64,000 bases of DNA, from positions 1,426,001-1,490,000 of the forward strand of contig NZ_CP165734.1 of assembly GCF_041200145.1 (NCBI RefSeq), given 5' to 3'. The position numbers and the translations under genes were made by a program. The DNA comes from Bradyrhizobium sp. LLZ17. GTDB taxonomy: Bacteria; Pseudomonadota; Alphaproteobacteria; Rhizobiales; Xanthobacteraceae. Positions 44,036 to 51,992 of the stretch are shown here, one piece after another; positions within the stretch are counted from its first letter, which is position 1; every line of letters begins with the position of its first letter. The notes under the pieces are model-generated. The model ran no database searches, had not been told where the DNA came from, and saw nothing but the letters and a program-made list of their open reading frames with translations.

Positions 44036-45241
44036 TCATTTCGAGTACGCCATCCGACGAATCTTTGCGGCTTCGGCTAGGCGCTGCTCGCGAGTTGGGG
44101 TGGGATCGTCGACGATGCGCGCGCTGATCGCACGCGCCCGGGCCACGAGTTCTCGCGCCTCACGGCGTCTGTCCAACATTTTGGTTTCGCCCAGTCGCAC
44201 CTCGAGAGAATCCACCAGGGCTCGCGCCACACTGATAACATTGCCGGGCATGTCGGATTTTTCGAGAGCCGCAAAGCTCTGGCGCCAGCCCGTTTTCGAG
44301 GCGACGATGGTCCCGCCTGCGACCTTGCAAAATGGAAACTGATAGCTATCGGCCTTAAATGCCGCAGACGCATTGGAGGCAAAGAAAAAGTGTTTGGCGT
44401 CCTCGGTGATCGTCCCGTTCGGGGAGAATTGCGCAAGCAAAGCGGCCTTTGCTGAGGCAGCGTTATAGGGATCATCGGTCGAATCGATCGGCATCGTACC
44501 GATCGCCTGGCATACCCAGTCGCTCGGCTCTCCGCCCGGCAAGGGGTAGTCATCGAGCGGAGCATTGCGAACGCGGCCGGATGATTTTGCGCCGGCTGCT
44601 GGACCGACCAGTAGGCAGTTCGGATTGGCCGGCACGGGGCACAGGCTGAATTCAGTCAAGATGTGGCCCGACAGAAAATCGATTCCCCCGGGCCGCTGCG
44701 GGTCCTTGGTGAACTGAAAACTGCCTGGCACGAAGCCCACGCTGCAACCACGCAGGACACCCGCAGCGACCATGCTGCGAACTTGATCCGAAACAGCCGA
44801 AACGCCTTGAGGCGGAAAGTTAACGTTTGCCATCAGTGACGGGCCGCTGCTCGTCCATGGCGTCGAGGATTGTCCGACCGGCATCGAGCTGCTGTCATGG
44901 CAAAACAGGACAGGTCCATTCTTCGCGAAGTTCGCGAGCCGCCATCCGCCGACCTTGATGACGTCGTTCATCAAATCTGGCGTCTCGTCACTAATTCTGA
45001 ATTGCCACGAAAGCGCGGTACTATCCATGGCGCGCAGCACGGGCGCAGACGCGGGCACCCGGATTGCCGGTTCGGCTTGCTTCATTTCGAAGGCGTCAAT
45101 AAGCGCTCGCTCAGAGAATTCCCAGATGCCATGCCGGAGTTGAGCGATATGCTTTGCGTTCCACAAAACGCGATTTCCCCCGACCATTCCCTTAAGTCGA
45201 TGGGCAAGCGCTGACTCGCGCAATGTATCTAGATTGTTCAT
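44036..45241 (-). CDS. HK97-family prohead protease (U35-like serine protease)
   Basis: A 401-aa protein. Residues about 75-215 show the prohead protease core: DLMNDVIKVGGWRLANFAKN, the catalytic His in LFCHDSSSMPVG (H115), MVAAGVLRGCSVGFVPGSF with the nucleophile Ser167, and HILTEFSLCPVPANPNCLLV. A second domain (residues 220-400) has SYQFPFCKVAGGTIVASKTG and an Arg-rich helical tail. In HK97-type phages this enzyme trims scaffold and major capsid protein during maturation. Here no capsid gene follows. The start overlaps the preceding gene by 4 nt (ATGA). Confidence 0.85.
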   Translation of the reverse strand: MNNLDTLRESALAHRLKGMVGGNRVLWNAKHIAQLRHGIWEFSERALIDAFEMKQAEPAIRVPASAPVLRAMDSTALSWQFRISDETPDLMNDVIKVGGWRLANFAKNGPVLFCHDSSSMPVGQSSTPWTSSGPSLMANVNFPPQGVSAVSDQVRSMVAAGVLRGCSVGFVPGSFQFTKDPQRPGGIDFLSGHILTEFSLCPVPANPNCLLVGPAAGAKSSGRVRNAPLDDYPLPGGEPSDWVCQAIGTMPIDSTDDPYNAASAKAALLAQFSPNGTITEDAKHFFFASNASAAFKADSYQFPFCKVAGGTIVASKTGWRQSFAALEKSDMPGNVISVARALVDSLEVRLGETKMLDRRREARELVARARAISARIVDDPTPTREQRLAEAAKIRRMAYSK

Positions 45242-45834
45242 CGCGCCTTCGCCTTTTCGATTTCGGCGGAACTGACTATGCCGGCAGCAATGAGGCGCTC
45301 CACGCACCAGTTCACTTCCTCATCATACGTCTCGCCAACGCCAAGTAATTCACGACCATCGGTCGGCAGGCTTCCACCGCCGCCGGCTGAACGGATGTTC
45401 TCACGCAACTGTTCTCGCTGGCGATTGATGCGCTGTAGATCCAGGGCCGCCATGATGCGCCGACGCTCAATCTCGGCGATCTCGCTAGAAAATGAGGCGA
45501 AGATTCTGTCGCCACGCTCGACGAGAAGATGCTCTCGCGCAACACGGCCGATCTCGAACGCGCGCCGATAGACAGCGCGCTTTTTACATACGATCTCCAA
45601 CTGCGAAATTGAGTTCGCGGTTGGATCGTAGTCGGTACCATCGAGCAACGCTCTGGCTGCGTCTGTAAGGCGCGAGGCCGTGCCGCCCCCGCTGCTCTCT
45701 TCGAGAGACAACTGGACTTCAAATAAGGCCTGGTCATCGGACTCGATCTTCGCGATTTTGCGGTCGAGCGCCGCGAGCGGGGCATCCTCGTAGTCGACGA
45801 GAGAAGCGGTTTTCTTTCGGAGGGCGGCAATCAT
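45238..45834 (-). CDS. Coiled-coil protein preceding the prohead protease
   Basis: A 198-aa protein: MIAALRKKTASLVDYEDAPL, ALDRKIAKIESDDQALFEVQ, EIAEIERRRIMAALDLQRIN, RQREQLRENIRSAGGGGSLP. Long helical segments with heptad character and a C-terminal EVNWCVERLIAAGIVSSAEI unit. Coupled to the protease by ATGA overlap. A role as scaffold or adapter is conceivable but unsupported. Confidence 0.7.
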   Translation of the reverse strand: MIAALRKKTASLVDYEDAPLAALDRKIAKIESDDQALFEVQLSLEESSGGGTASRLTDAARALLDGTDYDPTANSISQLEIVCKKRAVYRRAFEIGRVAREHLLVERGDRIFASFSSEIAEIERRRIMAALDLQRINRQREQLRENIRSAGGGGSLPTDGRELLGVGETYDEEVNWCVERLIAAGIVSSAEIEKAKAR

Positions 45835-45911
45835 GTCTCTGTGGCCTCGTGAGCTTGAACACAGATAGCCATGATTGCGTTTGCAACATCCACAGGGAGA
45901 TGTTGCAAACG

Positions 45912-46319
45912 TCAACGCCCGCGGTGGCCCTCGATGACATTCAAGATTTGCCGCCAAGACAGCGATGCGCCGACGGAGAAAAACGCGATCTTAAACAAAA
46001 GGCGGCGCCGTTCGCCTGATCCTTCGGGCGGACCACCATCACGTTCCCGAAGCCACGCCCCGGACAGATACCGTGAGAGATCCACGGCGATGGCTTTAGC
46101 CGAGCCGCTCGGCGTCCCATCGTAAAGAGCAGAAATATCCCGCACGGCCTGATCTCGGTCGTTGAGCCTACGTCCCCGTATTGGCGGCGCCGATGCCAAT
46201 GCTCGCTCAATCACTTCCCTATCTTCTGGTTTCAGCCTGTCCAGAACTGCCTGGACTGCACCGGCTCGGCAGGCTGAGCTTGAGCTCAGGTCAGCGAGGC
46301 TGCTCTTATCGAGGGGCAT
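45912..46319 (-). CDS. Hypothetical protein in the phage-like operon
   Basis: A 135-aa protein: MPLDKSSLADLSSSSACRAG, LKPEDREVIERALASAPPIR, GRRLNDRDQAVRDISALYDG, RRLLFKIAFFSVGASLSWRQ. Its first half (a short helical unit then LKPEDREVIERAL) is similar in plan to small phage proteins that recognise DNA, but no family is assigned. An in-frame TTG at 46337 could extend it. A 150-bp A/T-rich gap separates it from the next upstream gene. Confidence 0.6.
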   Translation of the reverse strand: MPLDKSSLADLSSSSACRAGAVQAVLDRLKPEDREVIERALASAPPIRGRRLNDRDQAVRDISALYDGTPSGSAKAIAVDLSRYLSGAWLRERDGGPPEGSGERRRLLFKIAFFSVGASLSWRQILNVIEGHRGR

Positions 46320-46400
46320 TAGATTGGATTTTTTCAACTTGATTTATTGTTCAACAAAATCAGTTATATGACCCAACAATAGCGATGGGTCGGTCTTGAT
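46320..46400 (-). promoter_or_regulatory. A/T-rich candidate promoter/operator
   Basis: The only clearly A/T-rich gap in the leftward operon. It contains the perfect short palindrome TTGTT-C-AACAA (46347-46357) and the tract GGTCATATAACTG. It would drive the 45912 gene and the protease block separately from the upstream genes. Hexamers are not clear enough to place a start site. Confidence 0.4.
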
Positions 46401-46489
46401 TTTAGGTCTTATTGCGAACGGAGCTGCAGCGCCGGTCCCCGCCGGTGTCGGCAATGAACAAACAAACCGCCACCACCCCCTGATGATTG

Positions 46490-46882
46490 TCATCGAAGTG
46501 GCTGCTCGCGCTCTGGCCATTTCACACCCGGCGGAGGACCGGCATCGAACAGCGAGGCGAAAAATTGCGGATGCCTCCACTTCACCGAGTCCAAACCAGC
46601 TACCGTCGCCTGGACAAGCGTGAGATCGATGGGCGGGCGGGCCGTCCTTTCGTCCACTGCGATCTGATACACGGCCTCCAACTTTGCCGCAGCGAGCAGC
46701 CTGGCTTCGGGCGGCCAGTGCGCATCCCCGGCTATCTCAAAAAGTCGATCGATGTCGCGCTGGTCAAAAACATTGTCGATCGCACGCCGCACGAGGTCGA
46801 GACGGTCAGGGGATTGCAGATCGTGCAGCCCGACACCGCGATAGGTCGCGACGACCGGAATTGTGTCTCTGCGGTCATGCAT
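46490..46882 (-). CDS. Hypothetical protein in the phage-like operon
   Basis: A 130-aa protein: MHDRRDTIPVVATYRGVGLH, DLVRRAIDNVFDQRDIDRLF, WPPEARLLAAAKLEAVYQIA, DLTLVQATVAGLDSVKWRHP. All-helical, no family recognised. It overlaps the preceding basic protein's end by 8 nt, so it is coupled to it. Confidence 0.6.
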   Translation of the reverse strand: MHDRRDTIPVVATYRGVGLHDLQSPDRLDLVRRAIDNVFDQRDIDRLFEIAGDAHWPPEARLLAAAKLEAVYQIAVDERTARPPIDLTLVQATVAGLDSVKWRHPQFFASLFDAGPPPGVKWPEREQPLR

Positions 46883-47147
46883 TGGTTTTGCCTCCTTGCA
46901 GGATTCGAAGCGCGCGCCGCGTGACGGGATCGCGCTCAGCGGGTTCTTCAGGTTTCTGAGCACTGCTGCTCAACAGGGCTTTCGCGGCGGCTACGCGGGC
47001 CGCGGCCGGCGCGCTCTGATCCGCGGCGATCGAGCGCAAGACATTGTTCGGATCGAGCGTTGAAAGATCAACGCCGGCCAGCGCTTTCTGGCTCGCCTCT
47101 CGCCGGTTCGGCCTACCTTTGCGGCGCTTCGCTATCCGTTTCGCCAT
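46875..47147 (-). CDS. Small basic protein, possible DNA-binding
   Basis: A 90-aa protein: MAKRIAKRRKGRPNRREASQ, LAGVDLSTLDPNNVLRSIAA, DQSAPAAARVAAAKALLSSS. The basic N-terminus and the helical LRSIAADQSAPAAARVAAAKAL unit recall parts of small-terminase-like phage proteins, but the similarity is only in pattern and position and I do not assign it. Confidence 0.55.
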   Translation of the reverse strand: MAKRIAKRRKGRPNRREASQKALAGVDLSTLDPNNVLRSIAADQSAPAAARVAAAKALLSSSAQKPEEPAERDPVTRRALRILQGGKTNA

Positions 47148-47183
47148 AGTGGTTTTCTCCGTTAGGTGATTTTCTGGGAATTT

Positions 47184-47324
47184 TCACCGCGCGCGCGCGT
47201 GGTGCGAATGGCGGCCCATGCGGTAGCGCTCCCAAAGCGCCGCCTGAGGAAAGTAACCCGCATCCCGTGCGCCCCCAATGTCGCGCAACCAGCAATATTT
47301 CTCGAAACCTGCGGCGTTTAACAT
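47184..47324 (-). CDS. Possible small protein
   Basis: 46 aa: MLNAAGFEKYCWLRDIGGAR, DAGYFPQAALWERYRMGRHS, HHARAR. The composition is protein-like (WLRDIGGARDAGYFPQAALW). It lies between the ATPase gene and the basic protein gene in the same direction. Confidence 0.4.
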   Translation of the reverse strand: MLNAAGFEKYCWLRDIGGARDAGYFPQAALWERYRMGRHSHHARAR

Positions 47325-47407
47325 TGGACTGGCAACCTGGTTTCCCGCCCTGCTTGGCGCCAGCGGAAATCCCCCTAACACTGCTCACAACGCTCACAGT
47401 CGCGCTC

Positions 47408-48457
47408 TTACTCATCTTCATCAGGATCCTGTCTGGTGTGAGCGGTGTTAGAGGTGTTGGTGGGGGTGTAGCGGCCATATCCCTGCTTCTGGATCTCGCC
47501 CGCAGCCACCATCTGGCCGAGGAGGAACCTGACGTTGCCGTCCTTCATGCCCGTTGCCGCGGCGATCTCTTTTGGTCCGAGCGGCGACGTTTTGGTCAAC
47601 GCGGCGAGAATTGCCCTCCGTTCGTCGGAGCGACGCACGTCAGCCGCCTCCCCGAGAACCGCCCAGCTCCCAGCATTGAACAGCACCGCTGTCTCGCGCT
47701 CCTCTACGTCGCGACCGCGAACGTAGAGCGTCCGACCGTTTGGCCCCTGGTCCAGAACAATGGTGGTGTCGGCGCAGGCTGCTAGGCCGTTGGATCCGGA
47801 TAGCGCCTCGAGAGGATCGTCCATCGCGCCCTTCTTGGTGTGATGCAGACCGAGCACAGCCACTCCATGTCGAGTCGACCATTCCTGGAGCGGCGCCCAA
47901 GTGGAATAGTCCGACTCATAGGCGTTCTGGACCTTGTTGCCGGGAGGCTTGATCCGCTGAAGGACGTCGATAACGACCAACCGAGGATCCTTCACCGATA
48001 TCCGCCAACGATCCAAACGGTTGATGAAGCCGTCGTTGAGCAGCGGAGCTTCCGTGACCCACTCCAGCCGCGACATGTCTGGCAAGTTCTGATCACGAGG
48101 GAATAGCGCCCTGATCCGCGATTGGATGCGGCGGGGACCATTTTCAAGGTCGATGTACAAGACGTCGCCGCCGACACAGTCGATGGAGCCCATCGCGACG
48201 CCGGGAGTGGCAACGGCGACGGCCCAATCAATAGCCAGCCAAGTCTTGCCGAGCTTCATCCTGCCAGCGAGCACGACGAAGCCAGCATAGACATAGCCGG
48301 GAATGATCGCCTTCAAGGGCGGGAATGTCGCCGCCATTAGGTCGTTTGTGTTGGTACGCTTGAAGCCAGATCCGGACCGATCTCGAACCGCGGTCAAGGC
48401 GTCCAATTCCCCGTTGCTCATTTTCTCGCCCGGAAACTCGGTGATGCGAATGTTCAT
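47408..48457 (-). CDS. RepA-like AAA ATPase (DnaB/RecA-fold) with C-terminal winged helix
   Basis: A 349-aa protein. Walker A is AGRMKLGKTWLA (K71). DVLYIDLENGPRRIQSRIRA follows, then Walker B RLVVIDVLQRI (D164) and the HHTKKG element (205-210) typical of RepA/KaiC-like phage and plasmid helicases. The C-terminal EIAAATGMKDGNVRFLLGQM and AGEIQKQGYGRY form a winged helix. Phage satellites and plasmids often replicate with such proteins; a replication role is inferred. Its start overlaps the preceding gene by 4 nt. Confidence 0.85.
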   Translation of the reverse strand: MNIRITEFPGEKMSNGELDALTAVRDRSGSGFKRTNTNDLMAATFPPLKAIIPGYVYAGFVVLAGRMKLGKTWLAIDWAVAVATPGVAMGSIDCVGGDVLYIDLENGPRRIQSRIRALFPRDQNLPDMSRLEWVTEAPLLNDGFINRLDRWRISVKDPRLVVIDVLQRIKPPGNKVQNAYESDYSTWAPLQEWSTRHGVAVLGLHHTKKGAMDDPLEALSGSNGLAACADTTIVLDQGPNGRTLYVRGRDVEERETAVLFNAGSWAVLGEAADVRRSDERRAILAALTKTSPLGPKEIAAATGMKDGNVRFLLGQMVAAGEIQKQGYGRYTPTNTSNTAHTRQDPDEDE

Positions 48458-48744
48458 GCAACACCTTCCGCGAGGCCGGCCGCCATTATCTTCTGAATGG
48501 CTTCGATTCCGTACTCGAGATAAAGCTGATTGTAGAGCGCGGCTGTATGCAGGTGGTCCGCAGCGGCAGCACGATTGAACAGCCCAAATCGAACCAACCC
48601 CACCACATGATCAGCCTCAGCAGCGAACGCGCAAAGCTTGGCGTTTGCGATATTAAGGCAGATCTCAGCCTGCAAGATCGACCACTGCGCCGGATCAAGT
48701 ACACGTATCTGTTCGGCGAGGTCGCACTCCAAATTCAGATTCAC
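48454..48744 (-). CDS. Hypothetical protein (start GTG)
   Basis: A 96-aa helical protein: MNLNLECDLAEQIRVLDPAQ, WSILQAEICLNIANAKLCAF, AAEADHVVGLVRFGLFNRAA. GTG start overlapping the preceding stop by 4 nt, and its own stop overlapping the ATPase start. No family recognised. Confidence 0.6.
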   Translation of the reverse strand: MNLNLECDLAEQIRVLDPAQWSILQAEICLNIANAKLCAFAAEADHVVGLVRFGLFNRAAAADHLHTAALYNQLYLEYGIEAIQKIMAAGLAEGVA

Positions 48745-48941
48745 TGTGCGCGCTCCCCATAGATAAGAGGCGCAAGCAACGCAGCGGCAGCTCCGCTAAT
48801 CGCGCAACGACGTGTAAGATTTGAAACTTGAAGGCGTCGGGTAATTTTGCTAGCTTGCGAATTGTCCAAAGCACCAGCAAGGACCATTTCGCAGACCCGG
48901 CCGTCACCAGCGGTCGGGTTTTGCATTTCCAGATCACGCAA
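48741..48941 (-). CDS. Small hypothetical protein (start TTG or internal ATG)
   Basis: 66 aa from a TTG start (MRDLEMQNPTAGDGRVCEMV) or 61 aa from the ATG at 48926, with a C-terminal Ala-rich hydrophobic patch (CAISGAAAALLAPLIYGERA). The TTG overlaps the preceding stop by 8 nt, an arrangement suited to coupled translation. Confidence 0.5.
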   Translation of the reverse strand: MRDLEMQNPTAGDGRVCEMVLAGALDNSQASKITRRLQVSNLTRRCAISGAAAALLAPLIYGERAQ

Positions 48942-49125
48942 GGTGGAGCACCTCGCGAACGATCTTGTAGCGCCGAAATTTCGTTGCGAGCTTTGGCTCC
49001 GGCGCCGTGCCCTCGGCTACTGGCTCGGCAAACAGGTAGCTGGGGAACGGCCCGGCCACGGCGTCACCGCAGACGAGTTCGAATAGTTTATCATCGCGCT
49101 GATGGATCTCCTGGAGGCGAGGCAT
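48934..49125 (-). CDS. Small hypothetical protein
   Basis: 63 aa: MPRLQEIHQRDDKLFELVCG, DAVAGPFPSYLFAEPVAEGT, APEPKLATKFRRYKIVREVL. The start follows the stop of the AlpA-like gene without a gap. No family recognised. Confidence 0.6.
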   Translation of the reverse strand: MPRLQEIHQRDDKLFELVCGDAVAGPFPSYLFAEPVAEGTAPEPKLATKFRRYKIVREVLHLA

Positions 49126-49347
49126 TTACGCAACCTCCTTGCGGCCAGCGGCGCCCTCGCACGAGCGGCGCCAATCCGCGGCTGCCTCAAGGGAAATCAA
49201 CGTCCGAGAACCAACCGACATGGTTTTCGGAGCTTTTCCCTCCGAGCGCAACTTGTAGAACATGGCTCGCGAAATGGCATGAGTCGAGCAAAACTCGTCG
49301 ACTGAATAGCAGGCCTTGCCAGTTACATTGCCTTGGATGGTATCCAT
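49126..49347 (-). CDS. AlpA-like helix-turn-helix regulator/excisionase
   Basis: A 73-aa protein: MDTIQGNVTGKACYSVDEFC, STHAISRAMFYKLRSEGKAP, KTMSVGSRTLISLEAAADWR. This is the MerR/AlpA-like winged HTH pattern (SVDEFC--H-ISRAMFYKL--EGKAP) found next to integrases in P4-like islands, where it controls integrase expression or excision. The start at 49347 is preferred over an upstream ATG. Confidence 0.85.
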   Translation of the reverse strand: MDTIQGNVTGKACYSVDEFCSTHAISRAMFYKLRSEGKAPKTMSVGSRTLISLEAAADWRRSCEGAAGRKEVA

Positions 49348-49432
49348 TCTCGATCTGTCCAGCATTGGTTTCGATGGACAGATAAAGACAACGACAGCCA
49401 CTCAGGAAAAAGACACGAGTTGTGATGGCTCG

Positions 49433-50113
49433 TTATCCGCTTTTCGTGGTATTTAGTTTCGTCTTTCGACCACGGCGAGGTAGCGCCGCGTCCAAGAATT
49501 TCATTCCGGAAAGAGCGCTCTTTAGCCGCGACTCGTCCGGTACAGGGGTTATTCTGGCCGAACGAAAGGTCTCCTTGATGAGCTTCGCGAATAGGCCGGA
49601 CCTCGAATAGCTGGGGGTCACTTTGAAAGAATCAGCGTAGCCGCGCGCGATATCGCGGACCAGACCGTCGATTCTAACCGTCATGCCGCCGCCTTCAATC
49701 AATGCTGAGGCGGCCCCTGAAATAAGCCGCAGCCTCTTAACATCCTTGTCAAGGTCGTCGAGACTGATTGCTTCCTCGCGGAGCCGGCCGGCGTTCTTTG
49801 AGAGCCAAATCTTCTGGACTAGAACAGAGGCCGTTATTCGATCAAGCGCGCCCAAATCTCGAGCCAGTGCAGTTGCGGCCTTCTCAATCGAACGGGCCAG
49901 TTTTATGCCCCTCTGATCAGACGGGACGGCCCCGGTATAGAATCGATGTTCCCCTATGGCCTCGTCGACAGCGCGGACAAATTGATCTTGCTGTGAGCTG
50001 TCCCCTAGATCGCGAGCAATTTCAAATACACGCCTCCGAAGTGCTTCGGCCTCCTGGGGCGAAAGACCAATTAACATTGCGGCGACCGGTTCGCGGGGAG
50101 GATCATTACTCAT
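49433..50113 (-). CDS. Hypothetical protein between integrase and AlpA-like regulator
   Basis: A 226-aa, mostly helical protein: MSNDPPREPVAAMLIGLSPQ, ALRRRVFEIARDLGDSSQQD, ALARDLGALDRITASVLVQK, with a basic C-terminus (LPRRGRKTKLNTTKSG). It starts in a 4-nt ATGA overlap with the integrase gene. No family recognised; a partner in recombination is possible but unproven. Confidence 0.65.
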   Translation of the reverse strand: MSNDPPREPVAAMLIGLSPQEAEALRRRVFEIARDLGDSSQQDQFVRAVDEAIGEHRFYTGAVPSDQRGIKLARSIEKAATALARDLGALDRITASVLVQKIWLSKNAGRLREEAISLDDLDKDVKRLRLISGAASALIEGGGMTVRIDGLVRDIARGYADSFKVTPSYSRSGLFAKLIKETFRSARITPVPDESRLKSALSGMKFLDAALPRRGRKTKLNTTKSG

Positions 50114-51351
50114 TGGAACCTTGGCCCCCCGCTTCGAATGGCATCGGCCACGAAAGATGGCGCAAGATGACCATAGTGCTTTTCAACCATCCGCGTCGTC
50201 GAGTGGCCGAGGTTTTTGGCGACGACCATTAGCGGCACGCCGTTCATTACGGCATGACTCGCCCAGGTATGGCGAAGGACGTGGAAATTCGCGGCCTTGA
50301 TCTTTGCCAGCTCGCAGGCTTCCGCGATCGGATCTTTCTGATGATCGCGCACCCATGGCTGATCATCGTCTTTCACGAACATGGGCGCGTCGCCTAGTCG
50401 CCCCTTCGTGATTGATGCAAAGAAAGCCGCGCCCTCCTCGGTCAGGACGATGTGCCTCGGCTTGTCACTCTTGGACTGGCGGACGGCAATGGTCCCGCTG
50501 TCTGCGTTGAAATCTTGCACGGTGAGCGCGCACAATTCGCCATATCGCCCCCCTGTTTCCAAGGCACCGCGCACCAGCCGCTGGAAAGCAGGCAAGCTCG
50601 CCGCTAATAACAGCTTCACTTCATCAAGTGTGAGATACCGAACCCGCGCCGAATCTACGCCATGGAACGGCTTAACACGACGCCATGCTGCATCAGACGG
50701 GATGCTTTTGGGGTGGTCATGCGCGGTAAGATTAAGAGCGGCCTTCAATATCGTGAGTATCCGGTTCGCGGACGACTTTCGGCGACGCTCATTTTCGGGA
50801 TCATCGATGGACTTGAATTGCTGTTTCTCGCCCTTCTTTGTACGGACACGCGCTGGCGACTTGGCAAGCTTTGAGATCCATGCGCGGACCTGTTCCGGCA
50901 CCAAAGCGTTGATCTCGACCGCACCTAACGTTGGTAGAATGAAGGCATCGGCGGCATAGCGTGCCTCGCGCCCCGAGCGGCTTCGCTTCGATTCCAGATA
51001 CGTGACGTAGGCCTCGATCGCATCCTTGACAGTAAGGGGCTTGGTCTTGCCGACCGCGGCATGGGCGCGAGCGACCATGCGCGTTCGTGCCAGCGTCTGA
51101 GCTTGGGGGAAACTGAGAATTGCAACGCCGTCCGGGTCGGAAAAATCATCAGCGATAGCGATGGTCTCGACCTCATAGGCCTGACCACCAAGGTAGTGCC
51201 GCGCCAGCCACTTGCCGGCGCCGCTGAGCGGCTTTCGGTAGCCGAGGTGTAATCCCGGCTCCAACCCTCGCCAGTACGGCTTGCCGCGCGCCTTGAGCCG
51301 GCTGCGCGCGGTGCGCGTGTCCAATAAGGCATCCCTGATTGTGCGCGCCAT
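50110..51351 (-). CDS. Tyrosine recombinase (phage-type integrase)
   Basis: A 413-aa phage-type integrase. The N-terminal arm-binding region includes KARGKPYWRGLEPGLHLGYR, a SAM-like core-binding domain spans about residues 107-235, and the catalytic domain follows. The catalytic residues are Arg269 (GGRYGELCALTV), the HVLRHTWASHAV box (H357, R360), His383 (LGHSTTRMVE) and the nucleophile Tyr393 (EKHYGHL). Adjacent to the att repeat it explains insertion at tRNA-Glu. It reads inward and overlaps the next gene. Confidence 0.95.
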   Translation of the reverse strand: MARTIRDALLDTRTARSRLKARGKPYWRGLEPGLHLGYRKPLSGAGKWLARHYLGGQAYEVETIAIADDFSDPDGVAILSFPQAQTLARTRMVARAHAAVGKTKPLTVKDAIEAYVTYLESKRSRSGREARYAADAFILPTLGAVEINALVPEQVRAWISKLAKSPARVRTKKGEKQQFKSIDDPENERRRKSSANRILTILKAALNLTAHDHPKSIPSDAAWRRVKPFHGVDSARVRYLTLDEVKLLLAASLPAFQRLVRGALETGGRYGELCALTVQDFNADSGTIAVRQSKSDKPRHIVLTEEGAAFFASITKGRLGDAPMFVKDDDQPWVRDHQKDPIAEACELAKIKAANFHVLRHTWASHAVMNGVPLMVVAKNLGHSTTRMVEKHYGHLAPSFVADAIRSGGPRFQ

Positions 51352-51508
51352 AGCATCTTTCCCACGGTGGCAAACTGCATCGTGTCCAACATGTGTCTAA
51401 TATCTTTGAGTGGACGTCAATGGACAGGCATGCCCGCTTATGGCCTAACTATCTGATTATTTTCATTATGTTCAAACGAGTGTGGACAGCGGTGAACGCC
51501 GTATCCTT

Positions 51509-51553
51509 CCTTTCACGGTGGAGAGAGCGGTTCGATTCCGCTAGGGAGCGCCA
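51509..51553 (+). repeat. attR: duplicate of tRNA-Glu 3' end
   Basis: Identical to 35888-35932 over 45 bp. It marks the right edge of the island, about 160 bp beyond the integrase start. Confidence 0.95.
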
Positions 51554-51606
51554 TACCTCGCTGCCGCCGGCCGGCGGACCGGCCCCGCAAAATCCACCCT
51601 CCCCGC

Positions 51607-51945
51607 GTGAACCTCCCTGCCGCTTACCTCCGACCCGGGCTCGTCTTCCAATCGCGCTTCCCGCTGTATCTCGGCGCCTTTTTCTTCTTCACGGATGGCG
51701 AGTTCATCGAATGGGTGCTGCGCAAAGCGGGCATCCGGTTCGAGCCCGACGCGATCGGGCCTGATCTCGTCAAGTGCTTCGCCTCCCGGTTCGGATGGGG
51801 AGCGCTGCTCGCGTCCTGGAAAGCCTCCGCGCCGCGAGAGAGCGTGCACCTCGCGAAGGTCCCCCTGCGGCTTACTACCGCCTCCGGCGTTTACCAGAAA
51901 TTTACCCCTGCTCATGAGTGCCGGTATCATTTGCTTAGAATTTGA
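51607..51945 (+). CDS. Doubtful hypothetical ORF
   Basis: 112 aa with GTG start: AYLRPGLVFQSRFPLYLGAF, FFFTDGEFIEWVLRKAGIRF. Some segments look protein-like; an overlapping frame exists on the other strand. It lies outside the island. Confidence 0.3.
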   Translation: MNLPAAYLRPGLVFQSRFPLYLGAFFFFTDGEFIEWVLRKAGIRFEPDAIGPDLVKCFASRFGWGALLASWKASAPRESVHLAKVPLRLTTASGVYQKFTPAHECRYHLLRI

Positions 51946-51992
51946 TTGCTACCGTGGAATTACGGAAACACTCCGCAACACGATTGGCCTAC

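Larger units (their letters stand above)
35933..51553. mobile_element. 15.6-kb integrated element at tRNA-Glu (satellite-like or reduced prophage)
   Basis: Bounded by the intact tRNA-Glu and a 45-bp duplicate of its 3' end. The right end has a tyrosine integrase reading inward. From there a leftward series of closely overlapping genes includes an AlpA-like regulator, a RepA-like ATPase, and an HK97-type prohead protease. The left part (36.0-42.9 kb) holds short, mostly unrelated hypothetical genes on both strands. No capsid, portal, large terminase or tail protein is recognisable. The arrangement resembles phage-inducible islands or other phage satellites, but a decayed prophage cannot be excluded. 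Confidence 0.88.
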
